From Solirubrobacteraceae bacterium (GTDB taxonomy: Bacteria > Actinomycetota > Thermoleophilia > Solirubrobacterales > Solirubrobacteraceae): a stretch of 6,360 nucleotides of DNA. The stretch spans positions 1 to 6,360 of the forward strand of contig JASLHP010000235.1 of NCBI GenBank assembly GCA_030149625.1, read 5' to 3'. Both the position numbers and the translations under genes were made by a program. Numbering within the stretch: the first letter of the stretch is position 1; the number at the start of each line of letters is the position of its first letter. This document shows, piece by piece, positions 5,276-6,360 of the stretch. The notes beneath the pieces are model-generated. The model was not told where the DNA came from and searched no databases. It saw only the letters and a list, made by a program, of their open reading frames with translations.

Positions 5276-5294
5276 CGACGAGGTTCCAGAGCAC

Positions 5295-6360
5295 GTGGCG
5301 ATCGATCTTCAACAAGTGTCAGCCGTAGACGTCGAGCCCGGCGAGCTGCCCGCGACGATGGCCGCGTGGGTGATCCGCGAGGAGCGCTACGGCGATCCGA
5401 AGGACGCGTTCCAGATCGAGGAGATCGAAGTCCCCGAGCCGGGCGCCTTCGAGGTGATCGTGCGCGTGATGGCCGCGGGCGTCAACTACAACAACGTGTG
5501 GGCGGCGCTCGGCAAGCCGGTGTCGGTGATGAAGTACGGCGACCACCCCGAGTTCGGCCACCACATCGGCGGCTCGGACGCCTCCGGGGTCGTGTGGAAG
5601 GTCGGCGCCGGCGTGACTCGCTGGAAGGTCGGCGACGAGGTCGTGGTGCACTGCAACCAGGCCTCCTACGAGGATCCCGAGGTGCATGGGCTGGACCCGA
5701 TGGCCGCGCCGTCGCAGCGGATCTGGGGCTACGAGACGACGTGGGGCTCGTTTGCGCAGTTCACCAAGGTCCAGGCCCAGCAGCTGCTGCCGAAGCCGCG
5801 GGCGCTCACGTGGGAGGAGGCCGCGTCCTACGGGCTCGTGTACTTCACCGCCTACCGGATGCTGATCACGCGCTGCAAGCTGCAGGCCGGCGCGAACGTG
5901 CTGATCTGGGGCGCCGCGGGTGGCCTCGGCGTGTTCGCGACGCAGCTGTGCGCCGCCGCCGGCGCCAACTGCGTGGGCGTTGTCTCCTCGGCCGAGAAGG
6001 GCGAGCTCGTCAAGCGGCTCGGTGCCGTCGACTACATCGATCGGGGCGAGTTCGCGGGGATGATGCGCAAGGGCGGCGAGACACCCGACGAGGAGAAGGC
6101 GCGCTCGAAGGTTGCGTTGGCTTTCGCCAAGCGCGTCAAAGGCATCCTCGGCGATGCCCCCGATATCGTCTTCGAGCACGTCGGCAAAGCCACCCTGCCC
6201 GTGTCCGTGTTCACCGCCAAGACATTCGGCAAAATCGTGATCTGCGCTGGCACGACCGGCATCGACGTCGACTTCAACGTGGCGATCCTGTGGATGCGCC
6301 AGAAGGAGATCCTCGGCTCGCACTTCGCCAACGCCTATGAGTGCACGAAGGCGAACGAGC
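5295..6360 (+). CDS. ccr: Crotonyl-CoA carboxylase/reductase, N-terminal and central part (cut by window edge)
   Basis: This enzyme performs NADPH-dependent reductive carboxylation of crotonyl-CoA to ethylmalonyl-CoA, the key step of the ethylmalonyl-CoA pathway for acetyl-CoA assimilation. It can also supply extender units for polyketides. The 355 visible codons begin MAIDLQQVSAVDVEPGELPA and continue in frame to the right edge; the last part (roughly 70-90 residues in family members) is missing. Visible marks are AAWVIREERYGDP (23-35), VMAAGVNYNNVWAALG (58-73), GSDASGVVWKVGAGV, VHCNQASYEDPEVHGLDPMAAPSQRIWGYE, the nucleotide-binding loop IWGAAGGLGVFATQL, and FEHVGKATLPVSVF. Residues matching the CO2-binding set of the characterised enzyme appear present: Asn in NYNNVW, Tyr-Glu in GYET and His in GSHFAN. 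GTG 5295 fits the family N-terminus. Internal GTG 5316 is possible. Confidence 0.95.
   Translation, partial: MAIDLQQVSAVDVEPGELPATMAAWVIREERYGDPKDAFQIEEIEVPEPGAFEVIVRVMAAGVNYNNVWAALGKPVSVMKYGDHPEFGHHIGGSDASGVVWKVGAGVTRWKVGDEVVVHCNQASYEDPEVHGLDPMAAPSQRIWGYETTWGSFAQFTKVQAQQLLPKPRALTWEEAASYGLVYFTAYRMLITRCKLQAGANVLIWGAAGGLGVFATQLCAAAGANCVGVVSSAEKGELVKRLGAVDYIDRGEFAGMMRKGGETPDEEKARSKVALAFAKRVKGILGDAPDIVFEHVGKATLPVSVFTAKTFGKIVICAGTTGIDVDFNVAILWMRQKEILGSHFANAYECTKANE

Noticed and set aside
4185..5315. A longer, 376-aa version of the aldo/keto reductase starting at 5315
   Set aside because: It would overlap the ccr start and the divergent regulatory region, and the added 62 residues do not resemble the family; GTG 5129 gives the usual length.
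5319..6323. A 334-codon leftward open frame opposite ccr
   Set aside because: It lies opposite a frame that matches crotonyl-CoA carboxylase/reductase throughout; its product is His/Leu/Arg-rich with no family-like motif.
5204..6340. A 378-codon rightward open frame overlapping ccr in another frame
   Set aside because: Its product is almost entirely Arg, Gly and Ala, and the CCR protein is read in a different frame of the same DNA.
1..6360. A defence system, mobile element, CRISPR array or biosynthetic cluster
   Set aside because: No transposase, integrase, nuclease, toxin-antitoxin, repeat-spacer or assembly-line domain was found; base composition looks even across the window.

Overview
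This is a GC-rich bacterial window with dense, short-spaced genes on both strands, frequent GTG starts and very few Shine-Dalgarno sequences. Codon usage and gene content (an actinobacterial-style HxlR regulator, a DHA2 transporter, a crotonyl-CoA carboxylase/reductase and a degenerate receiver protein) suggest a high-GC actinobacterium, possibly of the Thermoleophilia/Solirubrobacterales type. That placement is an inference from protein flavour; no rRNA or other phylogenetic marker is present.

Left part (1-1230): a DHA2-type MFS drug exporter, cut by the left edge, is transcribed leftward and faces an HxlR-family regulator transcribed rightward. The 48-63 bp between them hold a perfect 19-bp palindrome whose two arms supply the -35 boxes of two back-to-back promoters. 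A near copy of the palindrome lies 31 bp away, over the exporter start. This looks like a self-contained, locally regulated efflux switch.

Middle part (1248-3093): a leftward two-gene unit encodes a histidine-rich 120-aa protein of unknown function and a degenerate receiver-domain protein. It is divergent from ygfZ, a folate-binding GcvT-like protein linked to iron-sulfur cluster maintenance. The hxlR and receiver genes converge, as do ygfZ and the leftward set that follows.

Right part (3121-6360): a leftward set runs from an aldo/keto reductase through a flavin reductase-like FMN-binding protein to a DUF3467 protein and a 62-aa protein whose start overlaps the DUF3467 stop. Divergent from it, the crotonyl-CoA carboxylase/reductase gene of the ethylmalonyl-CoA pathway runs off the right edge. 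Its reading frame stays open to the end of the window, and the residues associated with CO2 binding can be picked out.

No RNA gene, insertion sequence, CRISPR array or phage feature was seen, and no stretch over 300 bases lacks a gene. Most of the window is ordinary chromosomal housekeeping and accessory metabolism. The best leads are the shared operator/promoter of the efflux pair and the unknown protein paired with a pseudo-receiver.
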